Shown here in pieces: positions 13,505-25,160 of a stretch of DNA of 64,000 bases. Source of the DNA: Isoetes taiwanensis (Eukaryota > Streptophyta > Lycopodiopsida > Isoetales > Isoetaceae); the NCBI GenBank assembly GCA_021234155.1, contig JAJEKV010000013.1, forward strand, positions 1,503,787 through 1,567,786. Direction: 5' to 3'. Made by a program: the position numbers and the translations under genes. How positions within the stretch are numbered: the first letter of the stretch is position 1; the number at the start of each line of letters is the position of its first letter. A model generated the notes under the pieces. That model saw only the letters and a list, made by a program, of their open reading frames with translations, was not told the origin of the DNA and ran no database searches.

Positions 13505-13617
13505 TTAGCCCCAATGAACTGTGGCCGTAACTATAACGGTCCTAAGGTAACGAAATTCTTTGTGGCGTTACAATCTGGGCACTATCTCGGAGAGAGTCTC
13601 GGTGAAATACACATGCC
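13505..13617 (+). pseudogene. Organelle-type (23S/26S) LSU rRNA fragment, domain IV/V region
   Basis: GGCCGTAACTATAACGGTCC, continuing AAGGTAACGAAATTC and then GGGCACTATCTCGGAGAGAG, is the highly conserved bacterial/organellar LSU rRNA stretch that contains the I-CeuI target. It carries one change within that target (GGTAACGAA instead of GGTAGCGAA). Eukaryotic cytosolic 28S differs here, so the source is plastid or mitochondrial. A deletion removes the part between CTTTGT and GGCGTTAC that the other copy keeps. Homology fades after ACACATGCC. It is a nuclear insertion, not a working rRNA. Confidence 0.8.
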
Positions 13618-14484
13618 AAAAGACACAATCCACGTATGTACGTAATGTGCTAGAATCATAGAACATGAATACAAAAAATTGATATGTTCGGCCCAGTTTG
13701 AGCATTTCACCTTGTACATTTTGAATCTCCTGCCAATATTTGTTAGGACACTTTGAGAATGGTATCAGGGAGTTGTCTATCAAGAATATACCTTGCAGAC
13801 AAGTACACAGCTGCATACAACTTCTCTTGGTGGTCCTACATTTATGATGGTCCTACAATTCTGTCCTACAATTCTACTATAATTTGCTCTTGCTATTTCT
13901 GCAAATGTATGGACATTAAAATTATCACTAGATGCACAATGATTTGGTTAAAGTAAAAGAATTTAGTTGGTATTCCACAAGCTCCTTGCACTGCATATTC
14001 TAAAGGTAATATGTCATTGAAATGCATACTAATCTAGTTGGGGATGTCAATAAAGTTTTTGATCGTCACTCTATTCAAAACTACTCCTAAAAAAATAGGC
14101 ATCCAAATATAGTGACTTGAAAATTGCAAAGGGTTGAACCTTGCACAATCCATCTCTTCTACAAAATGCTTGAGTTATTATTCAAAAAAAAGAGATGTTA
14201 CACATGCAATGAGAGGTTATGCAATTTGTACATGCTTGACAAATTTGCAGAAGACTTAAAATCATTACCAGATCAAATGTTTCACATTCAAAGGTTCCTT
14301 AGATCAAATGTTTTGCATTCAGAGCTAAGGACCATTCAAAGGTTCCTTAGATCAAATGTTTTGCATTCAGAGCTAAGGACCTGAATAGCTTTGAATAGCT
14401 TTAATACTTGCTCCTGACACAATTCTCAATGTGTGCAAACTTTTGTTCAAAACTTTAGTATAGACAACTACCGTCACCACAAAG

Positions 14485-14735
14485 AATGGCACCTACGTAT
14501 ACAACATCCAAAGTTCAAAAAAATGTCAAAATCTTGCCTTTGCAAAAGATAAACTCATGCCTCAACTTTAAAAATAAAGGTGCAAGCAATAGTTCTTTTT
14601 AATACAAAATGGCACCTACGTGTACATCCAAAGTTCAAACAATTGTCAAAATCTTGCCTTTGCAAAAGACAAACTCATGCCTCAATCTTAAAAATAAAGG
14701 TGCAAGCAATAGTTCTTTAAACACTTTGCCTTCAC
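14485..14735. repeat. Local tandem duplication inside element Y, period 123 bp
   Basis: The block starting AATGGCACCTACGT at 14,485 recurs at 14,608, each copy running through CAAAGTTCAA...CTTGCCTTTGCAAAAGA to AGGTGCAAGCAATAGTTCTT. Element Z has this block once, at about 23,219-23,325. Confidence 0.85.
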
Positions 14736-16303
14736 AACTTGAAGATATGCCATGAAATACTTTGGCGACATTTATTGCATGGAAATAGGTAATCGTATTC
14801 TACAGACGCATTACTTGAGGGGTGAGCTTGCATTCACATAGTTCCCCGCAACTAGTGAATGTGGCGTTAGGGCCCAAACAAGTAAGAACATCGGGCTTCA
14901 TCAGATTATTACCCTATGGCCAATAAGCTAAATTCATATTTACGTGCATTCTCAATCACCTTTGAAAATTGCACCAACGTAACAAAGTTTTGAAGTAAAA
15001 CCGGGTTGTCATAAATAATCATTGTCCCGAAAGTGTTCGGGTTCGAGACAATGTTCCCATATTCGATATTTATCTCATCGTGCCAATATGAGGAGTTAAC
15101 GGTGCTCAATAACGAGAAGCAAAAACGATTTGCCAAATTAAGTAGCATGGAACCCTGAAACATAGTTAACTAGGTATATTTACCTCATGCTCGCTTTTCC
15201 AAAGGCTCAAGATTCACCTAGGCAATAGTTGCAAATGTACAACATTGAAATGCCCAATGAGAAGGAGCCTTCCCAAGAAAAATAAGGATCCACAAATAAA
15301 TCGCAAAACTATGGCAAAAGCCCAACGAGGGCGGGATTTAAAAACGACTGCGCATGTCTATATTACTATATCATGTAGACTTGAACATCTCGTAAGACCG
15401 CAAAGTGAATACACAAAGAAGGCAACGTGTATCAAGTACAAAGATCCACATTCAGAACAAAGACATTTATGCACGCTGCCATGGCAGACCATTTGCAGAT
15501 CGAGACTGGATCTCACCTCGTGCTGAAATCATACTTAAGAGGAAGGCCCTGGAATTACCAGGGCTTCAGATTCTGACATCTAATCTGGGCATAAGAGAAG
15601 GATAAACCCAAATGTAGATGCTCAAGAACTTCCCATTTACACGTGGATCATCACTGCCTGCAATAAAAGCATGCCTGCCAATTTACTAAATAGATGCGCC
15701 AACACGAAGTAATATAATTTTATGCGCATCTAATTTTATGCACATAATTAGATGCAAAGCATCATATGAGAACATAAATACTTGCAGAGCACAGCATTTC
15801 ACTGCAAATATGGGATTTGAGGAAGGCAGATTTATAAACACTCTCATTAATACTATGGAACTGGTCGGTCTTGTAGCAGCTGGACCAAAAACTTGCTTGC
15901 AATAACAGAGCCAACACAGAGCATTTGGAGCTATTCTAAGCGATGTTTCATAATTTACCTCTTTAATTAAACCAAAATCATTCAACTGAGCTAAATAAAA
16001 CAATGTAACTTTTATAAATTAGATAAAGTAAATTAGATAATAGGCATTAATGATGTATGGGAGGCAACCATCTGCTTCATTGACCTGTCTACAATCACAT
16101 CTCATGCCACAGAAGCAATTTATCATAGCATTGCAAAATTAAGGCAAACAGAACCACTAAATGAAGGTACTTTAGTTAGAGATGTGCAGGCTCACCAGAA
16201 CAGCATGCAAAGGACAAATTTAACTCCTGAACCCATCTTTTCCTATCTATTGATTTATTAATTACTTTTCTCATCTCTAGACAGTTGGAAAATATATGCA
16301 ATG

Positions 16304-16620
16304 TGCACTCGCTGGTAGCTCAGTGGCAGGGCACTTGACTTGGTAACAGAAGGTCCTGGGTTTGCTAGCCAGTCAATTCTTCCCAGTTTCCAATATGATG
16401 GTTCCAGGAAGGTGTTCAGTGTATACATGAGGATCGAAAAGGCCCCAGTCATTTGCAGCACATGATGGTCACACAAAATTGTTCACCATCATGTTGGAAA
16501 GGGCTCTAGTGGTCTTCCCATTAAAAAGCAGTGTTGCAAAAGGCTCTAGTGTATCTGTAAGGAGCAGTAATGCAGAATAAGGAGTTCAAACCCATCCATC
16601 CTCAGTTTCCAACATCCTTC
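16304..16620 (+). repeat. tRNA-derived SINE-like sequence (copy in Y)
   Basis: The block at 16,312-16,375 has a good A-box (TAGCTCAGTGG) and a degenerate B-box (GGGTTTGCTAGCC). These are followed by a non-tRNA body to about 16,620. The anticodon stem does not pair well, so a working tRNA is excluded. The Z copy lies at about 24,822-25,160 and is more degraded. Confidence 0.5.
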
Positions 16621-17845
16621 TTTTCCTAGCAACCTAATAAATTATTCTTTTAATCATCTAATATATGAATATTAAAGATCTCGCCAGATCTCTCAGAATA
16701 GCTGCTCTTCCAGATCCAAAACCCGATCAGCAATAGAAAGGTCAAAAATCTTTCTTAAGTATCTTCCTAACCTAGCACCCTCAAATCTGACTAAAGAAGC
16801 TCTCACACCATAATGCAGAGCATATAGAATGTGCACAGCAAGTAAATCAATCACGAATATTCCACCAGCAGTTGTTATTCCTTCTTACATGACTGAAATT
16901 GAAATCTTAAAAGCCTGTTTAATTCATTTCTGATGGATTGATATGTACCTATTAGTTCAATTAAGGGGACCAAACTAATATGCTTGGGCTAGTACATGCA
17001 ATGCATTTCATGTTTCCGCAATGGATCACCAATGTCCAGACGACTAACATGAGTGTCCAGATCATCTGAAACGTTTGGACCATACATGACTAATGGCATT
17101 GACTGGTTTGTGACATCGAAAACATTTACAATGATAGCCTGACTTTCAGCAAGTTATCTCAGCAGGTTTTTGACCACAGATTCAAAATCAAAACCTACAT
17201 ATCTGTTTGCACAAATACATGCCATTAATTTGACAAAGAAAATCTCTATGAAAGGTAACAGACTGACAACATAATGCGCCAGACATTGGGCTCAAATGCA
17301 AAAACCTCACCTTTTCCCCAGTTCTCGTCTTTTGCTAACTTGACTACATCTTTTGCATGCTATGATGCGATACTCAAATTGTCCAAGTTCCCTTTTCATT
17401 CTGCACCTGTCCAATCCATGTGGCTTCAAAGTGCTTCACACCTGAAGATACAAATCATCTACGAAGTTAGAAAGAGTAATAAAAATTCTAAATGACGGGG
17501 TACTTCATTTGCATGTCCACTAGCAACTGAAATCCCAACAGAGCAGAATCAGATTCAACATCAACGCTACATCAAGCTTCTAAATTTCAAAAACTTGAAA
17601 CTACATAATGCAAACTGGAACGTTGAATCAAAACAAATTTGCATTTGATTCACCAAGATGATATTTTGTTAAGAATACAAATAGAAGGTTCTGTTACATT
17701 GTCCTCTCTGGCTAGACTCTATTCCGCTTACGATTTACATATATGTGGCACATAAATAACCTGCATGAAAAGATAGTATTAATCAAACAACTTCAGGGGA
17801 GAAAAAACATGGCTCAAAGCTAAATATAATGCCAGAAGATCTTAC

Positions 17846-18098
17846 CTGCTATAGCCAGCCAGTTCACAAGCTCCGTCACATATCCAAAATGCTGGCAAAG
17901 AAACGCATTTTCAAGATGTTTCGTAGCAAAAAGATAAGGCAGATCTTCGCCTAACTCTGCATCCAATGGCATAACGTTGTGGGTGCGCAATACTTCTACA
18001 AATAGCTTGCATTCCATGTGTACTCTGGAGAAGGATTGATCAAAATGCTTGACAACCGACTTCGTTCTTACTCTCTTGGTCCATTGATCATCCACCAT
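17846..18098 (-). other. Candidate coding exon in element Y, function unknown
   Basis: On the minus strand, ATG at 18,098 opens an 84-codon frame (MVDDQWTKRVRTKS...) ending ...VNWLAIAG at a good donor (GCAG|GTAAGA). Composition is protein-like, with mixed charge and few low-complexity runs. The matching region of Z (about 26,270-26,555) keeps much of the sequence but is broken by indels. I do not recognise the family. It lies in the sense of element Y. Confidence 0.35.
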
Positions 18099-20459
18099 AT
18101 CTGGCCTCCCGATTTAAACAAGCCTCAAGTCTGGCAAAAAAAAGAAAAGGCATAAAGGCATAAGAGAGGATAAAATCCTGAACCAGACAGCTCCTCTGAA
18201 GTTTGGTCAACAACTGAGATACCAAACATGTTTGAAACTAGCAAATATGCAAAATTTAGTTGAAGATTTCAAGCTGGATTGCACAATTTTCCTGGATTTC
18301 CTGGATAGCATAATGTTTCAGCTACATGGCACAAGAAACAATAAAACTTTATTGTATTGTGTAGGAAGGTGCATACAGAAGCCATTTGAAACAACTTGGT
18401 TAGACGGTGAAGGCAAGAGCAAAACTAGGTTCATATATGGGGGTACAGTTTGGTCACTTCAGTTCGTAGAATATCAATTTACATATGCAGCCCTGGTAAA
18501 GACAATTACAGAAGACGTTTTTAGCCCTAGGATGAACGTTGCAAGAATTTGCACACTAACACTTCATTCCTAAAACGGATTGAAACTGTACTCATATCCA
18601 ATGTTTCCATTTTCCAAAGCACATTTCTCAGAAAAGCACAAGCATGGACTCGAAAAGCAGGAGTGTGAACATAAATTCTAAACTTTTGATGGTGTCTAAA
18701 TTACAGGAGGCTACCATGAATAAATGTCAATACCTTAGGAACAGAAACTAAAGAAGACCAAGTCATATAATGAAGCACGATTAACCAAATGAAATTGTAC
18801 TTCTTCTAATGTGAGCCATGTGGCCCCGCCCATAGGCTCCTCGGAGACATGCAATATTGAATTCACAAAGGCCCTGTCACCAAGCGGTTAATCTCATAAA
18901 GTGCATAAAGTTGAAGTGGCGAACAAAATGAAATGTTATTTTTGGCACTACGGTTGCATCTTGATATCGATCGAGCGAGGTGATATACCGGTTGCAGATT
19001 GCCCATTCCCGGCTTCTATCATCTTTTCTACCAAGTGCATGAGCGTAAGATAGGGGCTACACACAAGTTTCAAGGTTCAAAATCACCAATTAAGCCACAT
19101 ATTTGCATATATACAAAGAATGTAAAAAGAAAAGATTATAATGCATAAACCCAATACTCGGGAAATATTTGTCAAGAAAGATTGAAGACATTATCGGGAC
19201 GACGCATTTGTCTAGGGCTTTTTTCAAGAAGATCCAAAGCCCAAACATCGCCGCTTGATGAAGATTTTCTGCATGATATTTTTCTTTAAAATGCTTTCTA
19301 CATAACAAAAACCAATGATAGAAACAGAGAGAAAGTCCCGATCTAGGTCTCTTCAATTTGGGCTTTTGGAATCTATGAACTAAAATTGTCAAGAAGACGG
19401 TGGCATTTGTTGCTATATGCATTCAACTATCGCTGACTGTAGTGGAAGCTGGCCTTCACATACTTGTAAAGCCTTATTGTTGTCTTGACTCCTACGAACC
19501 TTAATTAATCGATATACCTTAGACCCTAAAAGTGTTAGTATAACAAGCTGCTAATAATGGGCACAAGAAAAATAAATCACTGCACTTCAGCAGAGAATGC
19601 TACATAATGCAGCCACATGCTTGCAAAGCATACAAATTCTAGGAAGCAGCATACTGCCCTGAGATAACAATTGGACGGACAAAATCTAGAAAGCAGCATA
19701 CTGCCCTGAGATAACAATTGGACGGGTTGGACAGAGCAAAACACACACCTTACTCATATTTAAGTTAATGCATTCATTTCCATCAAAGATCTGCACATTC
19801 AGCAAGAAGATCACCAAAGAAAAGCATACAGAAAGACATACTTACACTTCTTGCAACCTTGGAATGCATTATCTGAGCCACATGAGCGTTCAGTGGGCCA
19901 AAATATTACTGGTTCCAAAGCTCCAGATGTACTCTACTACCTAACCAGTGCATCGGCAGCCTATTTAGGCCCTACATTGCAAACATGCTCGGAATCCAAA
20001 TAAAATTTAACCAACAAAGATCCTTACCACCGGAGTTTACCCCAGGTAAATTTTAATTCCCATTGATGTCTCCTTCGGCATTTTTAGAACTGGCCGATAT
20101 TCCAACCAAGCTTGATCCTGAAACCCAAATGATCCAATTAGCAAGAACAATCGGGGCAAACACAGCGCCTCGCTAAAGGGCCAACTTCATCGAAAAAGAA
20201 GAATTACTAAAATAAAATTTAGGGGAAAAAAAGAAAATCTTGGAAGCCCGGACAGAGAAGCATACACGAACTTGCACAGAGTACCTTTATCCAAAGATGC
20301 AAACATGGATACTTACAACGCCTTTGCAGTCCACGGACTTTTGGCATTTCCACGGACTTTTGGCATTTCTAACATGAAATTATCATAACGTAGCAGATAG
20401 CAAATAATGGATGTGGGCAACAAAAACTAGAAGGTGATTTTAGTGTGGACATATTTCAA

Positions 20460-20769
20460 GGATGAAGCAGATTGCAAAGAGAATGGCAGGGACAGGGATG
20501 CATCGACTCCTTTTGAGTCAAAAATAGACCAAGATTTGCCTAGAGAATCTTGCTCCGCTGCTTCTGTTCAAACAGATGGATGTCGCGAGTTCCAACGCCT
20601 CTGCTCCTTCAAAAAAACCCATAAGACGGAGAATTTGTCCATCGCCAAGATCATGAAGGTCCTTACTTTCGAAGCCAAGCAGAAGAAAGCTTCCAAGAAA
20701 TACGTCAGAGGGCAAGATGGTAAACCTAATCTTTCCAGGAGCAAATCCGCCGGTATGTTCAAGATTTAG
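20460..20769 (+). other. Open frame with Lys-rich C-terminus, possible last exon (unrecognised)
   Basis: After a possible acceptor (TTTCAAG|GATGAA) an open frame runs to TAG at 20,767. It encodes a basic tail (KKTHKTENLSIAKIMKV...KKASKKYVRGQDG...). No early ATG is present in frame, and the first in-frame ATG is near 20,653. It is antisense to element Y. It may be a captured last exon or chance. Confidence 0.25.
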
Positions 20770-20897
20770 GCCGAAAATGTTGAAAATGAAGCCGAAATGC
20801 GGAATTGTTAGCTGTTGCCTGCAAAGGAAATAAAATTATCAGCAGATGACTGCTTGCGAAACAAAACATTACGACTAAATTTAAGAAAGAATCATAC

Positions 20898-20974
20898 CTG
20901 TGGGAAGAACGATTTCTGTAGCAAACGCCGGTTGCACTAAACCGGATGAAGCAAAATAGTTCGGATCCCGCCAT
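20898..20974 (-). other. Candidate first exon next to the 5' end of element Y
   Basis: Minus strand: GCAGCTATGGCG gives ATG at 20,974, then MAGSELFCFIRFSATGVCY and RNRSSHR up to a donor CACAG|GTATGA. The surrounding 5' leader (20,960-21,170) is homologous, in inverted orientation, to 29,160-29,520 at the 5' end of element W. This suggests a shared promoter/leader region. The protein is not recognised. Confidence 0.35.
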
Positions 20975-21129
20975 AGCTGCGTTTGCAATTACAAAAGCTT
21001 TTAAGTAGAATAAAATTAAAAATCAAAGAAAGGATGAAGCAAAATAGTTAGAAGATAGCAAAATAGTTCGTCGGAGACGGAAACCTACCAGCACAACACG
21101 AAGGCAGGGGACGGATCTGAAACTGGACG

Positions 21130-21411
21130 AAGGCAGGGGCTTAATTGGGGGCTTAACGTGGGCCGTCAAGATCTGAGATGGACGGCCAGGATCAATAAAA
21201 TGCCCCAAATTCTAAGGGCCAAGATTAAAAGCCCCAAATATTTGGGATCGACGGTTTAGATGAAATGCCCCAATTTCAAGGGCCCAGATTAAAAGCCCCA
21301 AATAAGGGGATGCTTGGGGTGTTACGAGGTGGCACCGTCTGGGCCGTCCATCTCAGAGATGGACGGCCGAGATCAATCTCTACACCATGTTGGTAGACCT
21401 CCATATAATTG
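21130..21411 (-). repeat. 5' terminal module of element Y
   Basis: Minus strand: TATATACAATTATATGG leads into GATCTCGGCCGTCCATCTCT and GAGATGGACGGCC, followed by several AAGCCCC/GGGGCTT blocks. The same order occurs at 7,195-7,480, 28,620-28,870, 28,980-29,180, 34,900-35,080 and 42,220-42,410. Confidence 0.8.
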
Positions 21412-22308
21412 TATATATACAAGTCTTTGTACTATAAATGGGTCTATGAACCATGGTTTACGAAATCTGGGAACAAAATCCAAGATTAAGAGTGACAGGA
21501 ATGATAGCATGCATCCAGTCCAAAGTCATGAAGTTTTAAGCTAAACCCTTTGCTTGATGGCCATTCAATCGAGCTCATCGTTGTTTATTAGATGGAGACT
21601 TGCAATTAGATTTCATCTGATCACTCTACTATAACGAAGCAAACTTTGTCTATAATCCTATTGGGTACGACTTTATTCGAGGTGTCTTTGGCTGTTTAAA
21701 TTAAATTGCATCTCCTCTAACAATGAGCATAGATATTTGGTAAACAGTCTACATGCATCCACACACGTCATTGATAAGCAAACTCTGATAAATATTTTGT
21801 TCCCTGCTTATGAACTTCATTTATTGTCTTATTCTTGATGCGTATCCAATTTTATTCGAGGCAAATTCAACAATCGTACCAAATGTACAAACAAAAAGCT
21901 TGTCCTTGACTCTGGGTGAATTAGTTTTGGCTTTCGGGAACACTTTCGATGATAGACATTTACGTATAGTTATACACTATTCGTAGTTGGAAGGTGCATT
22001 TTGTACTATAAATGTGTCCATGAACTATACGAACATCTGGGAATAAAATCCTCTACCTATATTAACATGCGTTGTAAGGCCCCAGAATATCATGCCTTAC
22101 AATTTTGACAATGCTCTAATCCTTGCTTTATGATTACTCTACCATTGGGTCTTCTCAACCAATTCCCTTCGCCATTATGCTTTTGATACCTCAAGCTCTT
22201 CCATATACCGACAATTCAATCCTCCCATCATCTACCATGTCATGTTCATCTTAAGATGGCGGTCCCATTATACATGCTCTTAATACACTCTTAGCCCCAA
22301 TGAAGCGT

Positions 22309-22417
22309 GGGTCGTAACTATAAGCGGTCCTAAGGTAACGAAATTCTTTGTCGGGCCGCACAAAAGGCGTTACAATCGGGCACTATCTCGAGAGAGTCTC
22401 GGTGAAATACACATGCC
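22309..22417 (+). pseudogene. Organelle-type LSU rRNA fragment (copy in Z)
   Basis: This is the same piece as at 13,505-13,617, but it keeps the TTTGTCGGGCCGCACAAAAG part lost in Y. It differs from the rRNA consensus at ATAAGCGGTCC, ATCGGGCAC and CTCGAGAG. The Y copy keeps the consensus at those three places. Confidence 0.75.
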
Positions 22418-24821
22418 AAAAGACACAATCCGCGTATGTACATAATGTGCTAGAATCATAGAACATGAATACAAAAATTGATATGTTCGGCCCGGTTTGA
22501 GCATTTGACCACTGTACATTTTGAATCTCACGCCAATATTCGTTAGGAGACTTTGAGAATGGTATCGGGGAGTTGTCTATCAAGAATATACTTTGCGGAC
22601 AAGTACAACGGTTGCATACAACCTTCTCTTGGTTATGATGGTCCTACAATTCTACTATAATTTGCTCTTGCTATTTTTGCAAATGTATGGACATTAAAAT
22701 TATCACTAGATGCACAATGATTTGGTTAAAGTAAAAGAATTTAGTTGGTATTCCACAAGCTCCTTGCCTTTGCATATTCTAAAGGTAATATGTTATTGAA
22801 ATGCATACTAATCTAGTTGGGGATGTCAATAAAGTTTTTGATCGTCACTCTATTCAAAACTACTCCTAAAAAAAAATAGGCATCCAAATATAGAGTGACT
22901 TGAAAATTGCAAAGGGTTGAACCTTGCACAATCCATCTCTTCTACAAAATGCTTGAGTTATTATTCAAAAAAAGAGATGTTACACATGCAATGATATGCA
23001 ATTTGTACATGCTTGACAAATTTTTGAGAAGACTTAAAATCATTACGGATCAAATGTTTCACATCCAAAGGTTCCTTAGATCTATCTATCTATCTTAGAT
23101 CAAATGTTTTGCATTGAGCTAAGGACTGAATAGCTTTAATACTTGCTCGACACAATTCTCAATGTGTGCAACCTTTTGTTCAAAACTTTAGTATAGATAA
23201 CTACCGTCACCACAAAGAATGGCACCTCATTATACAACATCCAAAGTTCAAAAAATGTCAAAAATCTTGCCTTTGCAAAAGATAAACTCATGCCTCAACT
23301 TTAAAAATAAAGGTGCAAGCAATAGTTCTTTAAACACTTTGCCTTCACAACTTGAAGATATGCCATGAAACACTTTGGCACTTGAGGATGAGCTTGCATT
23401 CACATAGTTCCCTGCAACTAGTGAATGTGGCATTGGGGCCAACAGCAAGAAAGAACATCGGCTTCATCGTATTACCCTATGGCCAATAAGCTAAATTCAT
23501 ATTTCTGTGCATTCTCAAACACCTTTGAAAATTGCACCAACGTAACAAAGTTTTGAAGTAAAACTGGTTGTCATAAATAATCATTGTCCTGATAGTGTTC
23601 AGTTCAGAGACAATGTTCCCATATTCTGATATTTATCTCACTGTGCCAATATGAGGAGTTAACGGTGCTCAATAACAGAGAAGCAAAACGATTTGCCAAA
23701 TTAAGTAGCATGGAACCTGAAACAGAGTTAACTAGGTATATTTACCTCATGCTCTGCTTTTCCAAAGGCTCGCATTCACCTAGGCAATAGTTGCAAATGT
23801 ACAACATTGAAATGCCCAATGAGAAGGAGGCTTCCCAGTAAAAATAAGGATCCACAAATAAATCTGCAAAACTATGGCAAAAGCCCAACGAGCCAGGATT
23901 TAAAAACGACCTGCGCATGTCTATATGTGTATCAAGTACAAAGATCCACATTCAGAACAAAGACATTTATGCACGCTGCCATGGCAGACCATTTGCAGAT
24001 CATACTTAAGAGGAAGGCCCTGGAATTACCAGGGCTTCAGATTCCGACATCTAATCTGGGCATAAGAGAAGGATAAACCCAAATGTAGATGCTCAAGAAC
24101 TTCCCATTTACACGTGGATCATCAAGTGCACCGCGCAATAAAAAGCATGCCTGCCAATTTACTAAATAGATCGCCAACACGGTAACATAATTTTATGCGC
24201 ATCTAATTTTATCTTGCGATAATTAGATGCAAAGCATCATATGAGAACATAAATACTTGCGAGCACAACATTTCACCTTTGCAAATATGGGATTTGAGGA
24301 AGGCGGATCTATAAACACTCTCATTAATACTATGGAACGGGTGGGTCTTGTAGCAAATTTGGACCAAAAACTTGCTTGCAATATGCAGAGCCAACACGAG
24401 CATTTGGAGCTATTCTAAGAGATGTTTCATAATTTACCTCTTTAATTAAACCAAAATCTCCAAAGATATGTGAGCTTATTCAAGTGACCTAAATAAAACA
24501 ATGTAACTTTTATAAATTAGAAAGTAAATTAGATAAAGTAAATTAGATAATAGGCATTAATGATGCATGGGAGGCAAGCATCGCTTCATTGACTTTGTCT
24601 ACAATCACATCATGGCTCATGCCCGAAGCAATTTATCATAGCATTGCAAAATTAAGGCAAACAAAACCACTAAATGAAGGTACTTTAGTTAGAGATGTGC
24701 GGAGCTCACGAGCAAACATGCAAAGGACAAATTTAACTCGAACCCATTTTTCCTATCTATTGATTTATTAATTACTTTTCTCATCTCTAGGCGGTTGGAA
24801 AATATATGCAATGTGCACTCA

Positions 24822-25160
24822 AAATTTGGTAGCTTCGATGGCGGGGCACTTGACTTGGTAATGAGAAGGTCCTAGGTTTGCTAGCTTGATCAATTCTTCC
24901 CAGTTTCCAATATGATGGTTCAGGAAGGTGTTGGTGTATACATGAGGATCGAGTGTATACATGAGGATCGAAAAAGGCTCGGTCATTTAAAAGCACATGA
25001 TGGTCACACAAAATTGTTCACCATCATGTTGGAAAGGGCTCTAGTGGTCTTCCCATTAAAAAGCAATATTGCAAAAGGCTCTAGTGTGTGCGTAAGGAGC
25101 GATGAATGAGAATAAGGAGCTCAAACCCATCCATCCTCGGTTTCCAACATCCTTCTTTTC
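24822..25160 (+). repeat. tRNA-derived SINE-like sequence (copy in Z), degraded
   Basis: Corresponds to 16,304-16,620. The A-box is altered (TAGCTTCGATGG) and an 18-bp internal duplication (GTATACATGAGGATCGA) is present near 24,935-24,975. Confidence 0.45.

Larger units (their letters stand above)
12626..21410 (-). mobile_element. Element Y of the TA-junction family (minus strand, 8.8 kb)
   Basis: The 5' end is at about 21,405 (left-facing ATATAATTGTATATATAC) with the CCGTCC module at 21,130-21,390. The 3' end is at about 12,626. From 12,626 to 19,200 it is homologous to 21,412-27,641 in element Z, but its 5' part (19,200-20,900) is different. It contains an organellar LSU rRNA piece, a tRNA-derived repeat, a candidate exon (17,846-18,098) and a candidate first exon (20,898-20,974). 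A 123-bp local tandem duplication (units at 14,485 and 14,608) and a duplicated 40-odd-bp unit at 14,290-14,385 are absent from Z. No transposase is seen. Confidence 0.6.

Noticed and set aside
13505-13617. Cytosolic rRNA gene or homing-endonuclease intron
   Set aside because: The sequence is of organellar type, only about 100 bp long, and runs unbroken through the I-CeuI position, so there is no intron.
15686-16003. 105-codon minus-strand frame in element Y
   Set aside because: The copy in Z is disrupted, composition is not distinctive, and no splice context is visible; possibly an exon relic but not supportable.
16304-16375. Functional tRNA gene
   Set aside because: The A-box is good, but the B-box and anticodon stem do not pair; a SINE-like body follows and the second copy is decayed.
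18232-18573. 113-codon open frame on the plus strand in element Y
   Set aside because: It is antisense to the element, and the matching region of Z (about 26,690-27,020) is broken by many indels; no motif is recognised.
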